64,000 bases of DNA, taken from NCBI GenBank assembly GCA_038363925.1, contig JAQQWL010000006.1:1034501-1098500 (forward strand), given 5' to 3'. The notes under the pieces were generated by a model. It saw only the letters and a list, made by a program, of their open reading frames with translations, ran no database searches and was not told the origin of the DNA. This DNA is from Apiospora phragmitis (Eukaryota; Ascomycota; Sordariomycetes; Amphisphaeriales; Apiosporaceae). This document shows, piece after piece, positions 35,142 to 45,180 of the stretch (positions within the stretch are counted from its first letter, which is position 1; each line of letters starts with the position of its first letter). The translations under genes were made by a program, and so were the position numbers.

Positions 35142-35184
35142 AGCACCCTAACCACTTAGCCGTCCTACCACATAAGCAGCCACC
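35142..35184 (+). repeat. Left terminal inverted repeat of the Fot1-like element
   Basis: Forty-three bases identical to the reverse complement of 37068-37110. Beyond them the two ends still agree partly (CAAACT versus TAAACT), the first difference being C versus T. Confidence 0.95.
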
Positions 35185-35305
35185 CAAACTAACTACCGAT
35201 AAGCGAAGCCCCCTAACCCCCTTTTCGCATATAAGTTAGCATCCAAACCCCTCATTAGCAATTAGAGGATACTGCCAAAATCGGCACTTCTCGTGCTTTC
35301 TAGCC

Positions 35306-35686
35306 ATGCCCATCCTAACCCCCAAATCCGCCATTCAGCATGCCATTTTGGCCGTACAAGCTAGCGAGTCGGAACGTACAGCCTCTAAAACACTGAAGGT
35401 ACCCCGAGCCACCTTGCGGGACATAATCAGGGGCAGACCGACCCGGACCGAGTCCAAGGAGTCCGCCAGGACCCTCTCTTTCGCCCAGGAGGAATATCTT
35501 AAAACCTGGGCTATCCGACAGGCGCAGCTAGACCTTACCCCTAAGCATAACGTGTTCCGGCTGTTCGTCGCCCGGCTATTCAAACCAGACCAGCGCGCCC
35601 TGCCCCTTAGAATCCACTGGGTAAAGAGATTCATCGCCCGTCACCCTAAGCTGAAAACTATACTAGCCACGACGATAAACTTTTAA
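35306..35686 (+). CDS. Transposase N-terminus (psq plus Tc5/CENP-B-type HTH)
   Basis: 126 readable codons. The first HTH lies at about residues 8-45 (AILAVQASESERTASKTL, PRATLRDIIRG). The second is at about residues 58-115 (LSFAQEEYLKTWAIRQ, HNVFRLFVARLF, IHWVKRFIARHPKL), the DNA-binding module of pogo/Fot1 transposases. The frame stops at 35686, exactly where the base composition turns extremely AT-rich. The DDE catalytic domain that should follow is not readable. Confidence 0.8.
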   Translation: MPILTPKSAIQHAILAVQASESERTASKTLKVPRATLRDIIRGRPTRTESKESARTLSFAQEEYLKTWAIRQAQLDLTPKHNVFRLFVARLFKPDQRALPLRIHWVKRFIARHPKLKTILATTINF

Positions 35687-35689
35687 CGC

Positions 35690-37035
35690 GTTTACTACAT
35701 ATTTAAAGAGAATATCTAGCTTTTTTTCTCTATTTTAAGGCAGGATTTTATTAAGGATATTCTCGCCCGATTTATTTCTAATATAAATAAAATTAATAAT
35801 ATTATAAGTTTAGATAATAATTATTATATAATTAATCTAGTTAAATTAATTAAAATATTTATTAAAATACCGCCTATTACGAGTAAACGACCGCTATAAA
35901 GTTTATAAATATAAATAATATAATTTTACCCTTTTTAATTATTTTTAAAAGTATTAATATATAATAGTAATAGTTTTAAATCGTAGCGATAATTTTTACG
36001 ACTTATGAATAAATTTTAAAACTAGCTATTCGTTTACTTATTTAAAAAATAAACTAATAACGAACTAGCGATAATATAATTACGAAATATTTATTTATTA
36101 TAAACTAAATTAAAAAACCCGGAGTAATAGCGGTTATTTATTTTAAACGACTACGGTAATTATATATAAAATTATTTTATAACGGAATATATACTTAATA
36201 AAATTTAATTATTTTATAACGGAATATATACTTAATAAAATTTAATTATTATATTTATTAATATATACTTTTTATATATTATAACTTTTAAATTTAAATC
36301 TTTTTTTAATATTAAAATAAAATGTTCGAAAATATTTAATTTTTTATTATTAATTAATATTTAATATAAGCGTAAATAAGGCTAACTTTATTTAAATATA
36401 ATACCGGGCCCGAGAATTAACTTTTAAACTTAAGGTAATAGCTAACGAGTGGCGAGCTATTGGAATTTATTTATAAGATATTTTTAAACCCTTAAACTCT
36501 CGGTTACGTAGATACGAGTAAAGCCGCGGCTAAGAAATAATCCCTTTAAGCTTTAAATAACTTAACAACTAGTAAACACTTATTCGAGAAGCGCTTACAC
36601 TTATTAGCTCTTAGTATATACGTTAAATCGAAGCCCTAGCTTATAATAAAGATATTTAACTTAATAATATCTATAAGAGGCTATTATTTTATAAGCTTAA
36701 AAAAGCGCTTAATATTTTAAACGCTTAATTAATTAAATTAAAATAAAAAAGGAAATTTATAAGTTAAATTAAATAAAGCATATAATTTTAAACTTTATTA
36801 AGTAATTAAAGACCTTAATTATACCTTTATTATAATATAAAATATAATAACAATTAAAGATAAAATAATAAGCTAGTAGTATAACCCTTAGAATAAATTA
36901 AAAGAAGATAAAGCGATTTAAATTATTAACTTAAATTTAGAAAGCGATTTTAATATTACTAGCTATATTAAAATTAAAATTCGTTAAAGTTATAATTTTC
37001 CGATTTCTTTTTAAATAGTTCTTAATAAAATAAAC
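35690..37035. repeat. RIP-like hypermutated core of the transposon
   Basis: The sequence is about 80 percent A+T, with TpA very common, CpA and TpG nearly absent, and CpG (for example CGA, CGG, ACG) still present. That is the footprint of repeat-induced point mutation. It contains a ~39-bp tandem duplication (TTTTATAACGGAATATATAC...) at about 36174-36250. No frame is open. Confidence 0.8.
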
Positions 37036-37067
37036 TTAGGTTGCGATGTGATTTAGTGTTGAGTTTA

Positions 37068-37110
37068 GGTGGCTGCTTATGTGGTAGGACGGCTAAGTGG
37101 TTAGGGTGCT
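37068..37110 (-). repeat. Right terminal inverted repeat of the Fot1-like element
   Basis: Perfect 43-bp inverted copy of the left end, followed by the duplicated TA. Confidence 0.95.
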
Positions 37111-37431
37111 TACACCGGGCTGCCGGGTGTCTGGTCGATGCAGGCGACGTCGAGCCAGACGAACTCCGCGGCCGGATAGCCCGGGGCAGGCCGGGCCGCC
37201 ACCTGCAGGATCACCACTCGGCGTGGTGCGATATCTGGGATTAGTATTTTCGAGCTGCCAGCGGCCCCAGGTGTACGAGACGGCATTGTATAAGGGATTT
37301 CGGTGGTCCCCATACTGATTCCCGGGCTGCCACTCGTAGCTGGTCATGGTCTTGACATGCAGCAATCTCCGTGGCCATCGGCACCCGTCGCTCCATTCTC
37401 CCGGTGACCCTGTTTCTTCGATTGCGTCCAT

Positions 37432-37954
37432 GATTTGGCTGGAAGGTCAGCGGGTTCATTTGATTATCATCTCCGCTTGGTCTATGACGCTAAGAGTTGT
37501 GTGTTGCCTGAGTTAAATGTATCTTGGCCTTTCAGCTGCCGAGTTCAAGCTCAGCTTGTCGCTGAATGTTTCTCGGCTAGATGGGTCACCTGGAGTGGGG
37601 TTAATCCCGATCCTCCCAGTCGTGTCAGCTTTTGATTGGTAATGGGTGCGTTGTGGCGGCGCATTAGCCTGGTGTTATCTTTCCTTCTGCTCTCAGCTTT
37701 TTGCTGGTCGCATAACGCTTACTCATTTCTGTTGGGTAAGGCGTACAGAAGCTGGAAAGTTCTCAAAACAATTGTCAGCCGCACCGCCGGGCTGGGAGAA
37801 GGCTACTTGCATGGTATCATGGATGGCGAATGGTTTGAAGATATACAGAACAGTGGCAGGAAGGAAAGAGATATGATTGCTTTTGGAAGGTTACGAGGGG
37901 ATCAAGATGCTGCGTTGGTGGAAGCATAGTGCTAATCAAATCTAAGCTAACCTA
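37432..37954. other. Intergenic region with one unsupported ORF
   Basis: It separates the broken HET gene from the membrane-protein gene. A 97-codon plus frame (37636-37929) starts with a hydrophobic stretch (LVLSFLLLSAFCW) and could encode a small secreted or membrane peptide, but nothing confirms it. Confidence 0.35.
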
Positions 37955-39364
37955 CCCCAGGTAGGGTTTCACGAAGCTGACCGCCTCTTGAACTAAACGG
38001 GTATTCAGGTCTAGCCATTTCTTGTCTCCATCTTGGCTTCGTTCGAAACAATCTGCGTGGGTGCTGCAATGTACGTGGGCTCTCAAGCATTCCAATCGTT
38101 TCAACCACAGCTCTCTGCGGGTGCTTGGAATCAAAATGGTATCCATCCATGCCGACGCTGGGGTTTCGCTCATCACTTGAACAGTGCCTACCAGTGGCGT
38201 CCGGCCGGTGAATCTGAAAGCATGCGTGGAAAGTTCGGTCCCGTTATCCCTGAGCCATTTCTTGGCCAACCTTTCCCCGCCAGAGTACCACTCTAGGCTG
38301 CGCTCGGCCAACATGATGCTCAACAGGAATATCCCGTCGAAACCTTTCTGGGAAGCGACATAGGTCATGCACAGTACTTGCGCTATGTGGGCGAGATGTA
38401 ACCACTTTGCCAGGACCTGCGTGTTGTGCTCGAAGGCGATCATGGGCTTGTTGAGAAGTGTGTCGATGACCCCTCTGTCGCCGCAAAACAGGTGCCAGAC
38501 GTTGGAGTTCTGATGCGCCGCGACGAGCATGCAGCCATTCGTCCCTTCGTTGTTCAACATGTAGCCCGGGGGTCGGACGACCTTGACGCGTGTGAAGCGT
38601 ACTACTGCGGTGATGGCAACGGAGAGAAGGAGTGTCGCTGCCGACCCGTAGCCGCCCATGGCAATAAGACAGAAAGCCAGGGCGACTAACAAAGCTGCGT
38701 GAATCCCACTGCGCCAAGTCGCCAGAGCCGGACTTTTAGAGCCAGCGTCGCATTGCTGGTCAGACGTGCGGCGGAAATGAGTAATGGTTAGGATTTGGTA
38801 TCTTCTCCATGGTTGCGACCGATCCTTGGGCGTTTCGCGTTCCTGCAAAGGTACCGCGTTTGGCTCCAGCGATGATTTGGAGGTTGATGTTGACTGGTTT
38901 GCCTGGCAGAGGGGTTTAACGAAGTCTGGTAGATGCTTTACCGGCCCCGCCTGGGCCGCCAGGAACGAAGTCAATCGGTAGCAAGCGGCGCCGTTGGCGG
39001 CGGGGAAGACACTGCCCCAATTGGCATCGTACACGGTTTGGGAGATGGCCCCTGTCGTCGCCAGATCCAGAAACTCAAAGTGGAACTCCAACAATCGCGC
39101 CAGGTTTCGCAATATCCCCAGCCGCGGTAGAATTCCCAGTCGTAGTTTGCCGCGCAATGACACGTCCCCCACGATGTGGTGGGCACTGTAGCCGTCGGTA
39201 AGGTGGAAGATGAGAGGGAGAAGTGAAGCCCACTCGCTGACTATGACGGGGATCGGAGGTAAGGGGAACAGAAAAGAAGTAAGCCTAGTGGAGCCGTAAG
39301 TAAAGCTATCGCTGTCGGCAGTAGGTTCCGATGAATAGGGCGCCATGGTCGCAAGTAGTGGCAA
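37955..39364 (-). CDS. Multi-TM fungal protein of unknown function (about 470 aa)
   Basis: A single open frame. Hydrophobic segments are at about residues 35-55 (PIPVIVSEWASLLPLIFHL), 225-265 (two TM helices around LLVALAFCLIAMGGYGSAATLLLSVAI) and 330-355. A globular region between TM segments holds conserved-looking blocks (PPGYMLNNEGTNGCMLVA, NSNVWHLFCGDRGVIDTLLN). The C-terminus is soluble and charged. I believe this is a fungus-specific uncharacterised family. ATG 39346 (MAPYSS) is an alternative start. It is divergent from the HET gene, with only 374 bp between them, so the two may share a promoter. No frame damage. Confidence 0.75.
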
Positions 39365-39738
39365 ACAGTCTCCTCGGCTTCAGACGACAAACCGGTAATG
39401 TTGTTCGAATATCGGTTCGTACGTCGAAAACATCCGTATGGCTGGACATCTTATTATGTACTTGTGTGACTTCAACGCTTATGGTCGAGGTAAGTGGTAA
39501 GTAGAAAAAGCCATGTCATGATGGTTGGGCAAGTACAACGCTGCCTGAGGGATTAAGTGGTGGCTGTGCAGAAACACAGGCGACACCACCATCTTACATG
39601 CATACATTCGCTAGGAAAAGCAAGCATACATATACGAAGCGTGCGCCCGGACCTGGAAGCTTTGAAGATTACGGGACTCTTGCCGGCCTTCACTCGCTCG
39701 TTCTTGCGTTCTCCGCGTCTCATTGATGTGCCACCGCA
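39365..39738. promoter_or_regulatory. Shared divergent promoter region (membrane protein / HET)
   Basis: 374 bp between two divergent starts; no gene inside. No specific factor site was recognised. Confidence 0.45.
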
Positions 39739-42174
39739 ATGGTCACAGGCTTGCTTTGTCGCGTCGAGGACGTTGACCGAGTCCTTGGCAGTGATTTGCA
39801 GCCTGATCCTCGCTGTGAGCCAGACTCGATCCTACGACTATCCGATGGCTTCAATTGTGATTTCCACATCGATCCCGCCAATCAAAAGCCTTGCTACAAG
39901 TTTTTCAACATCGAAGAGCGCAGTCAGCGTATCGCAGTGCTGGCTGACAGGCTTTATGCAGCTGCATCAAGACCTAAGACGCACCTAGCCGAAATGGATG
40001 CCGTGTTTGACGACCTCTACATATGCAAGTTCTGGCTTGGGGCTGACCAGGGACATCGTCAAGCCATCGTCGCTGAAGCCTTTTCCTTCCTACAGAGACT
40101 TCCAGCATCTGTCCCCCAGCTTCCCGAGCCACTCGACGATGTTGGTGATTTATATTTTCAGAATGGGTGTGAAGACTGGAATAGCCTTCGAGCAGTGTCA
40201 TTCGTGCACAAGAATCTCATCAGGGTTGCTCTAGACTTGCACAACGGACGAAAGGTCGCAGTTGGTCGCTCGCACCAGGAGACCCTCAATTTCGTCGGGA
40301 AACTATTAGATTTCATCTCTTCGAAACCACTGAGAGAAGGTCCCACCAGCGTCCAGGCTACTTGGTTCATTGTCCGAAGTTACCTTTGGAGCTTTTGGTA
40401 CCGCGCTAGAATGGTTCAGATCGTGAGCTACATAATATCTCACTCAAGATCATACTCGCTAGAACTGGACGGCTGGAATGTTAGCTTCGATAACAATTGC
40501 CATCAAACAGACTTCAGTCCTTCGCCCGATACAAAGCTTAGTCAATTTTCACGACAGCTCTCTGAAGCCGGGATGGGAAGGAATGTGTGCAAATGGATTT
40601 TCCACATTCTGCGAACCCACCCCATGACTTTTGGGATGGACTTTCGCCTATTCCATGCCCGCTATAACAAGTTCCTGGGAGAGGAGATCTCTCGCTGTGT
40701 CCAAGGCTCGGAAAATGCTTGCGATGGCGTCGATCCGAGAAATTGCCTGCGGTTTTACGGGTCCAAGGTTGATAGTCAAACCGCCCATGATTTCCGTTGC
40801 GACAGCCTATCGACGTCTGAAGTGAAGCTAGACTGGGACGAAGCTTCCTACCGGTCAATTATGGGACCCAGGGCAGCACAGCTTGATATCGCGGGAAGCA
40901 AGCTCAGATATTGCCTTGCTACGGCAGAAACACTCACAATTTCCCACGTCTGGCTCCATGGTCAAGGTGGCAGACCTGAGACTGGGCTGAATCGATGTCT
41001 TCATGCTCGTTATTGTCGTATTGCTAACGACCTAGGATGTGATTCGTACTGGATCGATGCAGCCTGTATTCCATCAGATCACAAGCTCCGCAAAGAGGCC
41101 ATTACTCAGATCAACACCGTGTTTGGTCAAAGTCGGGTGGTTCTTGTATGCGACAGAGATCTCATGAAGATCGATGTGGCTAATTTAACCATAGAAACCA
41201 AGGAGTCTCTGGTCGTTGCCGCGATTCTTTCCGACTGGAATGCTCGAGCCTGGACATTGCTGGAGTCAATGAAAGGCCGGCAGAACATGCACCTCTTGTG
41301 TAAAGACAACAAAACAATAGACTTCCAGAAGATACTGATGGACCTCATTGACCATGGCCACCTCGAGATTATCGTTTTCGTTTGGCACGTCTACCATATG
41401 CTACCTTCAAATGAGTCTACGATGCGGCGACCCAGGGTTCTGGAGGATACTGGGAAGCTTACAATCGCAACCATTGGTAGTCTCTTGAGCTACCGACCAG
41501 CAAGTAGAAATGGGGATGACTTCGTCATCTGGAGTCTTCTCATAGATCCTGATCGAGATCCAACAGACCGTTCAAGTGCCAAGGCATTCTGGAAAGGCCA
41601 GATTGGACGGTACATCAATACCGGCTATTTGATGAGCAGTGCGCGACGACTCAAGTCCAAGGGTCTTGGGTGGGCGCCTATCTCGCCTTACCTTGCCCGA
41701 GAAAGGCTGTCTACTGGGATGGGTTTCGCAAACGTCAAGTCATTCGACAGAACAAATACTAATTTGGGAGAGATCACGGCAGCTGGTCTATGGGCCGTTT
41801 GGCGGAAATATGATATTCCACGCAATGTTCCTTGGCCCCGCAAGCCAGCAAGCACTCCTTTGGATATGGAGCTTGATCGAATACGCAGCAAATATCTCCG
41901 TCCCTTCACCTTTGGCGCACTTCTACGTCCCATCTCAAACGAGGAGATGGATCTCGAAGAGGCACCACAGGACCCTGGCTACAGCGAGGAAGGCACTATG
42001 TTTGTTGTTTGCGAGTCTTTGAATCACACAATCATGGTCCATTGGAAAGGCGATGAGTCTTATCGATGGACGTGGAAAGGAGTCCATATCTGGCCAAGGA
42101 ATGTTCCTCTTCCCAAACTACCCCCTAGCAGCGAGTCAGGGATATATGTAGATGAACGTATCTTTATCTCCTAG
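39739..42174 (+). CDS. HET-domain protein (811 aa), apparently intact
   Basis: Single exon. The HET core begins at about residue 398: LTISHVWLHGQGG, then LHARYCRIANDLGCDSYWIDAACIPSDHK and INTVFGQSRVVLVCDRDLM, with ARAWTLLESM after it. This is the usual order of HET blocks (SxVWG, WIDxxCI, ..RxWTLxE). The long N-terminal part (residues 1-390) has no recognised domain but contains helical blocks (ERSQRIAVLADRLYAA, VQATWFIVRSYLWSFWYR). The C-terminal ~200 residues read as a compact domain (GTMFVVCESLNHTIMVHWKG). HET proteins mediate allorecognition cell death in filamentous ascomycetes. It pairs divergently with the membrane protein upstream. No stops or shifts. Confidence 0.88.
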   Translation: MVTGLLCRVEDVDRVLGSDLQPDPRCEPDSILRLSDGFNCDFHIDPANQKPCYKFFNIEERSQRIAVLADRLYAAASRPKTHLAEMDAVFDDLYICKFWLGADQGHRQAIVAEAFSFLQRLPASVPQLPEPLDDVGDLYFQNGCEDWNSLRAVSFVHKNLIRVALDLHNGRKVAVGRSHQETLNFVGKLLDFISSKPLREGPTSVQATWFIVRSYLWSFWYRARMVQIVSYIISHSRSYSLELDGWNVSFDNNCHQTDFSPSPDTKLSQFSRQLSEAGMGRNVCKWIFHILRTHPMTFGMDFRLFHARYNKFLGEEISRCVQGSENACDGVDPRNCLRFYGSKVDSQTAHDFRCDSLSTSEVKLDWDEASYRSIMGPRAAQLDIAGSKLRYCLATAETLTISHVWLHGQGGRPETGLNRCLHARYCRIANDLGCDSYWIDAACIPSDHKLRKEAITQINTVFGQSRVVLVCDRDLMKIDVANLTIETKESLVVAAILSDWNARAWTLLESMKGRQNMHLLCKDNKTIDFQKILMDLIDHGHLEIIVFVWHVYHMLPSNESTMRRPRVLEDTGKLTIATIGSLLSYRPASRNGDDFVIWSLLIDPDRDPTDRSSAKAFWKGQIGRYINTGYLMSSARRLKSKGLGWAPISPYLARERLSTGMGFANVKSFDRTNTNLGEITAAGLWAVWRKYDIPRNVPWPRKPASTPLDMELDRIRSKYLRPFTFGALLRPISNEEMDLEEAPQDPGYSEEGTMFVVCESLNHTIMVHWKGDESYRWTWKGVHIWPRNVPLPKLPPSSESGIYVDERIFIS

Positions 42175-43689
42175 TGCACTACCCATTAGTCAGTGGCAAC
42201 TAGAGTTCTCATTGGGATAGGGGGGGAAAGGTTGGCCCAGAAGGTACGCAGATGAGATTTGTGTATGACCAAGTAACTGGCCGTGCCATCTTCTCTCGTT
42301 CTCAGCTTGATACGGTCTCCGCTTGGCCACAACCACGTCGTGTCTCATCCATATCAGTGCATATGTGCAAAATCAAACAATTGGTCGATTATTGAGACGT
42401 GATAGCACGCGAGTTCTGTCACACGCATGAGATAGTACTCTCATATGTTCGTCGCGTTAATTCGATAAGATGAGAGTGATGTGATCTCTAGCATCCGCAT
42501 CTAGCGAGGTCTAGTCAGTTAGCTGCCAAGAGGTGCCCCCCCCCCCTATTTTTCAGTGCAACGTACGTCCGGAACTCCCGGATCTCCGAGCAAAGGTCAC
42601 GAGGTCACATACGGAAGCCTGTTGCGACTCTACATATAGCGGATACCGGTCTTGAATCGCACGGTAGCTAGCGGAAGCAACCCTGTCAAGGGACCTCGAC
42701 CGTGGCACATCACCTTTTGGATGGCGGTCGACGCTCAGCTCAACGCTGCTTCATCGTGGAATGTTGCCAATAATGCTTTTTGTCAGCTGAATTCCGCTAT
42801 AACGAGGCAAATATTCAGCAAACATCCATCAGAAAATCCAATATTGTATGCACCCTATGTCATTTCCTTCTGAGCGAACCACGCGCTTCTTACTGCAGTG
42901 GCAGAGGGCTTATGCACAACAAATGAACAGCTTTGCATTTCGAATGGCTTATTGGATACCTTGACACCGTCAGCTTGACACGGCAAAACTTAGCGAATGG
43001 GGAGCAGGGGGTCACCTGAAGTCGTCGCTATAGGCTAAATAGATAATTTGTTTGCCCACCTACTGATAATGTTTCACTGGCCGACATCCGTCCAGCTGTT
43101 ACTCCGTTTTGGAAGAAGCAGGAATTGAGGTGGAAACTTTACGGAGTACTATTTATAACCTTGCCAAGCTCGGTTCCGTATGCCGACTGCCCTGCCCTTC
43201 GCTTCTGGTCATGTGCATATATCTGGACGTTGCTCCAGCATGTTTGGTAGCGAGCGGTTGGATCACACATTTAAGACAATGCATTACGAACACACCGTCG
43301 GGACTCCTGTCAAACCACTATATCGGATGATGCTTGCCATACAACTCGTGGACCTTAATGGCATTGGTGAATAGGGGCTCCTCCCACCATTTCGCTTGCG
43401 CTGCGGATTACCAATTACGGCTCGCTTATACGAAGGCCGGGCGATATAAGGCCGATCTTGCCTAAATGAAGACTTTCGTTTTCTATACAGCCATGTCAAA
43501 GCTCAAGAGACCAGTTTTGGTCCATGTCGGACAGATGGGTACGAAGAGCACCTATATAAAACTTTTCAGGGGAGAGTTCTCATTTCTTTAGTTCCCCTAG
43601 AAAGATACAACTCAGCAATTCAGATAGCACATTTGAGGCTGGCCACTGACTGGCCCTACCCTACGCGTTACATCTATCATTCTGCCGGG
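42175..43689. other. Intergenic region; promoter of the BBE oxidase
   Basis: About 1.5 kb without a supported gene. A C-run lies near 42537-42547. The bases 43560-43689 form the likely leader of the oxidase gene. Confidence 0.45.
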
Positions 43690-45180
43690 ATGTCTCTACT
43701 CACCCTCGTGGCTGTAGTCACTTTGCTCATATGGTCTGCCTTAGGAGACACGTGCTCCGACGTGGCTTCGATTTCCTCAGTGGATGTACAGGCCCCATCG
43801 TCAATTTCATATCTCAAGGAGCAAGCAGACTACTGGTCTTCAACATGTGCTGCCCTCAAGCCCACATGCATCATGTTCCCCAAGTCGGCTGAGGAAGTGT
43901 CGACCATCATCAATGTCTTGAAGGGAAACGCAGAAAGCTTTGCTATCAAGTCCGGCGGTCACAACCCCAACAACTACTTTTCGAGCGTTGAAGGTGGACC
44001 CCTCATCTCAACCCAGAAGATGGACCAGGTGCTATTGGATCCTACTACGGGTATAGCCAAGGTCGGGCCCGGCATTCGCCTTGATGAAATTGCCGCCCAG
44101 CTTCAAGGCACAGGCTGGACGTTCGTTGGTGGACGTATTGGAAACACTGGTGTCGGGGGTCTAATTCTGGGTGGTGGTCTCTCCTACATGTCAGCTCAGT
44201 ACGGTTGGGCAGCATCGTCAGTCCTCGAGTATGAAATTGTGCTCGCCAACGGGACCATTGCGACGGCTTCTGCCATTCATAATCCAGACCTATTCAGGGC
44301 CCTCAAGGGCGGAGGCAACATGTTCGGCATCGTGACGATGTATACCCTGCAAACATATCGTCAGGGCAACATCTATGGAGGCAATCTCGTCTTCCTCCGC
44401 AGTCCCAAGACAGACGCCAAGCTTCTGAAAGCCGTCCGGGACTTCGCCGACTACAACCAGGACAACAAGGCGGCCATCATCGTCACGGCCGAGCGGTCCA
44501 CCATCAGCCTGATCGACTCGTGGATCCTGTTCATCTTCTACGACGGCGTCGAGGTGCCTGAGGGCACGTTCACGAACTTCACCGACGTGGGCCCGACACT
44601 CGACACCTGCAAGGTGCAGACGTACTCGGACCTCATCGGCGGCAGCAACTGGGTCATCGTCAAGGCGTCCGTGGTGGACATCTCGACGACGACGATCCCG
44701 GTGCCGTCGCTGGACAACGCGAGGCTGCTGGACGAGATCCATGCGCACTGGCGCAACCTGTCCGGGTCGACGCAGCTCGAGCTCGGCATCGTCGCGTCGG
44801 TCGCGTACCAGCCCTTCCCGCGAGCCATCGCGCGCGCGGCGCGGGCGCTGGGCCCGGACCTGATCGACGCCGACGCCGACGTCGACAAGATCATCATGGA
44901 GATCAACTACAGCTTCGTGCCGCAGGCCTCGTACGGCGCCATGGCCGACACCGTCGAGGCCACCTACGGCGGCGTCGACCGCATCGTGGCCGAGTGGCAG
45001 GGCCGCGGCCGGCTGCCCCGGACGCACCTCCCGGCCTTCATGAACTACGGGTTCTACCGCCAGGACTACTTCGGCCGTCTCAAGCCCGAGATGGCCAAGT
45101 TTGCGGCCGATGTGGCGGCTTCGGTGGATCCCACTGGGTTCTTCAGGGACCGGACTGGAGGTTTCCGACCCCACAGGTAG
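43690..45180 (+). CDS. Secreted FAD-linked oxidase, berberine-bridge type (about 496 aa)
   Basis: ATG 43690 is preferred because a signal peptide (MSLLTLVAVVTLLIWSALG) follows directly; an in-frame ATG at 43633 would bury it. The FAD_4 domain shows FAIKSGGHNPN (His for covalent FAD), VGPGIRLDEIA, TFVGGRIGNTGVGGLILGGG and GGGNMFGIVTMYTL. The C-terminal BBE region ends FMNYGFYRQDYFGRLKPEM and DPTGFFRDR. Length and motif order are those of fungal extracellular FAD oxidases (carbohydrate or secondary-metabolite oxidation). The substrate is not predictable from sequence. Single exon, intact. No biosynthetic backbone gene is nearby. Confidence 0.9.
   Translation: MSLLTLVAVVTLLIWSALGDTCSDVASISSVDVQAPSSISYLKEQADYWSSTCAALKPTCIMFPKSAEEVSTIINVLKGNAESFAIKSGGHNPNNYFSSVEGGPLISTQKMDQVLLDPTTGIAKVGPGIRLDEIAAQLQGTGWTFVGGRIGNTGVGGLILGGGLSYMSAQYGWAASSVLEYEIVLANGTIATASAIHNPDLFRALKGGGNMFGIVTMYTLQTYRQGNIYGGNLVFLRSPKTDAKLLKAVRDFADYNQDNKAAIIVTAERSTISLIDSWILFIFYDGVEVPEGTFTNFTDVGPTLDTCKVQTYSDLIGGSNWVIVKASVVDISTTTIPVPSLDNARLLDEIHAHWRNLSGSTQLELGIVASVAYQPFPRAIARAARALGPDLIDADADVDKIIMEINYSFVPQASYGAMADTVEATYGGVDRIVAEWQGRGRLPRTHLPAFMNYGFYRQDYFGRLKPEMAKFAADVAASVDPTGFFRDRTGGFRPHR

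Larger units (their letters stand above)
35140..37112 (+). mobile_element. Fot1/pogo-type DNA transposon with TA target duplication
   Basis: The element body is 35142-37110 (1969 bp) and is flanked on each side by TA (35140-35141 and 37111-37112). Ends are 43-bp perfect inverted repeats beginning AGCACCCTAACC. TA target duplication, TIR length, total length and the HTH transposase N-terminus all fit the Fot1 subgroup of Tc1-mariner/pogo elements. The transposase frame is on the plus strand. Only its first 126 codons are readable; the rest lies in an AT-rich, RIP-like core and the catalytic DDE region cannot be read. The copy is therefore non-autonomous, but its ends look intact. Confidence 0.93.
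33684..37431 (-). pseudogene. HET-domain gene disrupted by a Fot1-like transposon
   Basis: Minus strand, start near 37431. The 5' part carries the HET start block (LYNAVSYTWGRWQLE), then after a one-base shift ILIPDIAPRR and FVWLDVACIDQ. The gene is interrupted at 37112/35140 and resumes at 35139 with EIGRQAAIFRGAADIFVWL, SSLWTLQEAFL and, further on, RIYGIMQ. With one TA of the duplicated target removed, the codons GTG TAC TTC read through in frame. Additional defects are an in-frame TGA at 34956-34958, an in-frame TAA at 34602-34604 and a one-base surplus in an A-run near 37246. HET proteins trigger incompatibility cell death when intact; this copy cannot be translated whole. Confidence 0.88.

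Noticed and set aside
37636..37929. 97-codon plus frame with hydrophobic start
   Set aside because: A weak signal-peptide look only; nothing else supports it, so it is mentioned in the intergenic entry rather than called.
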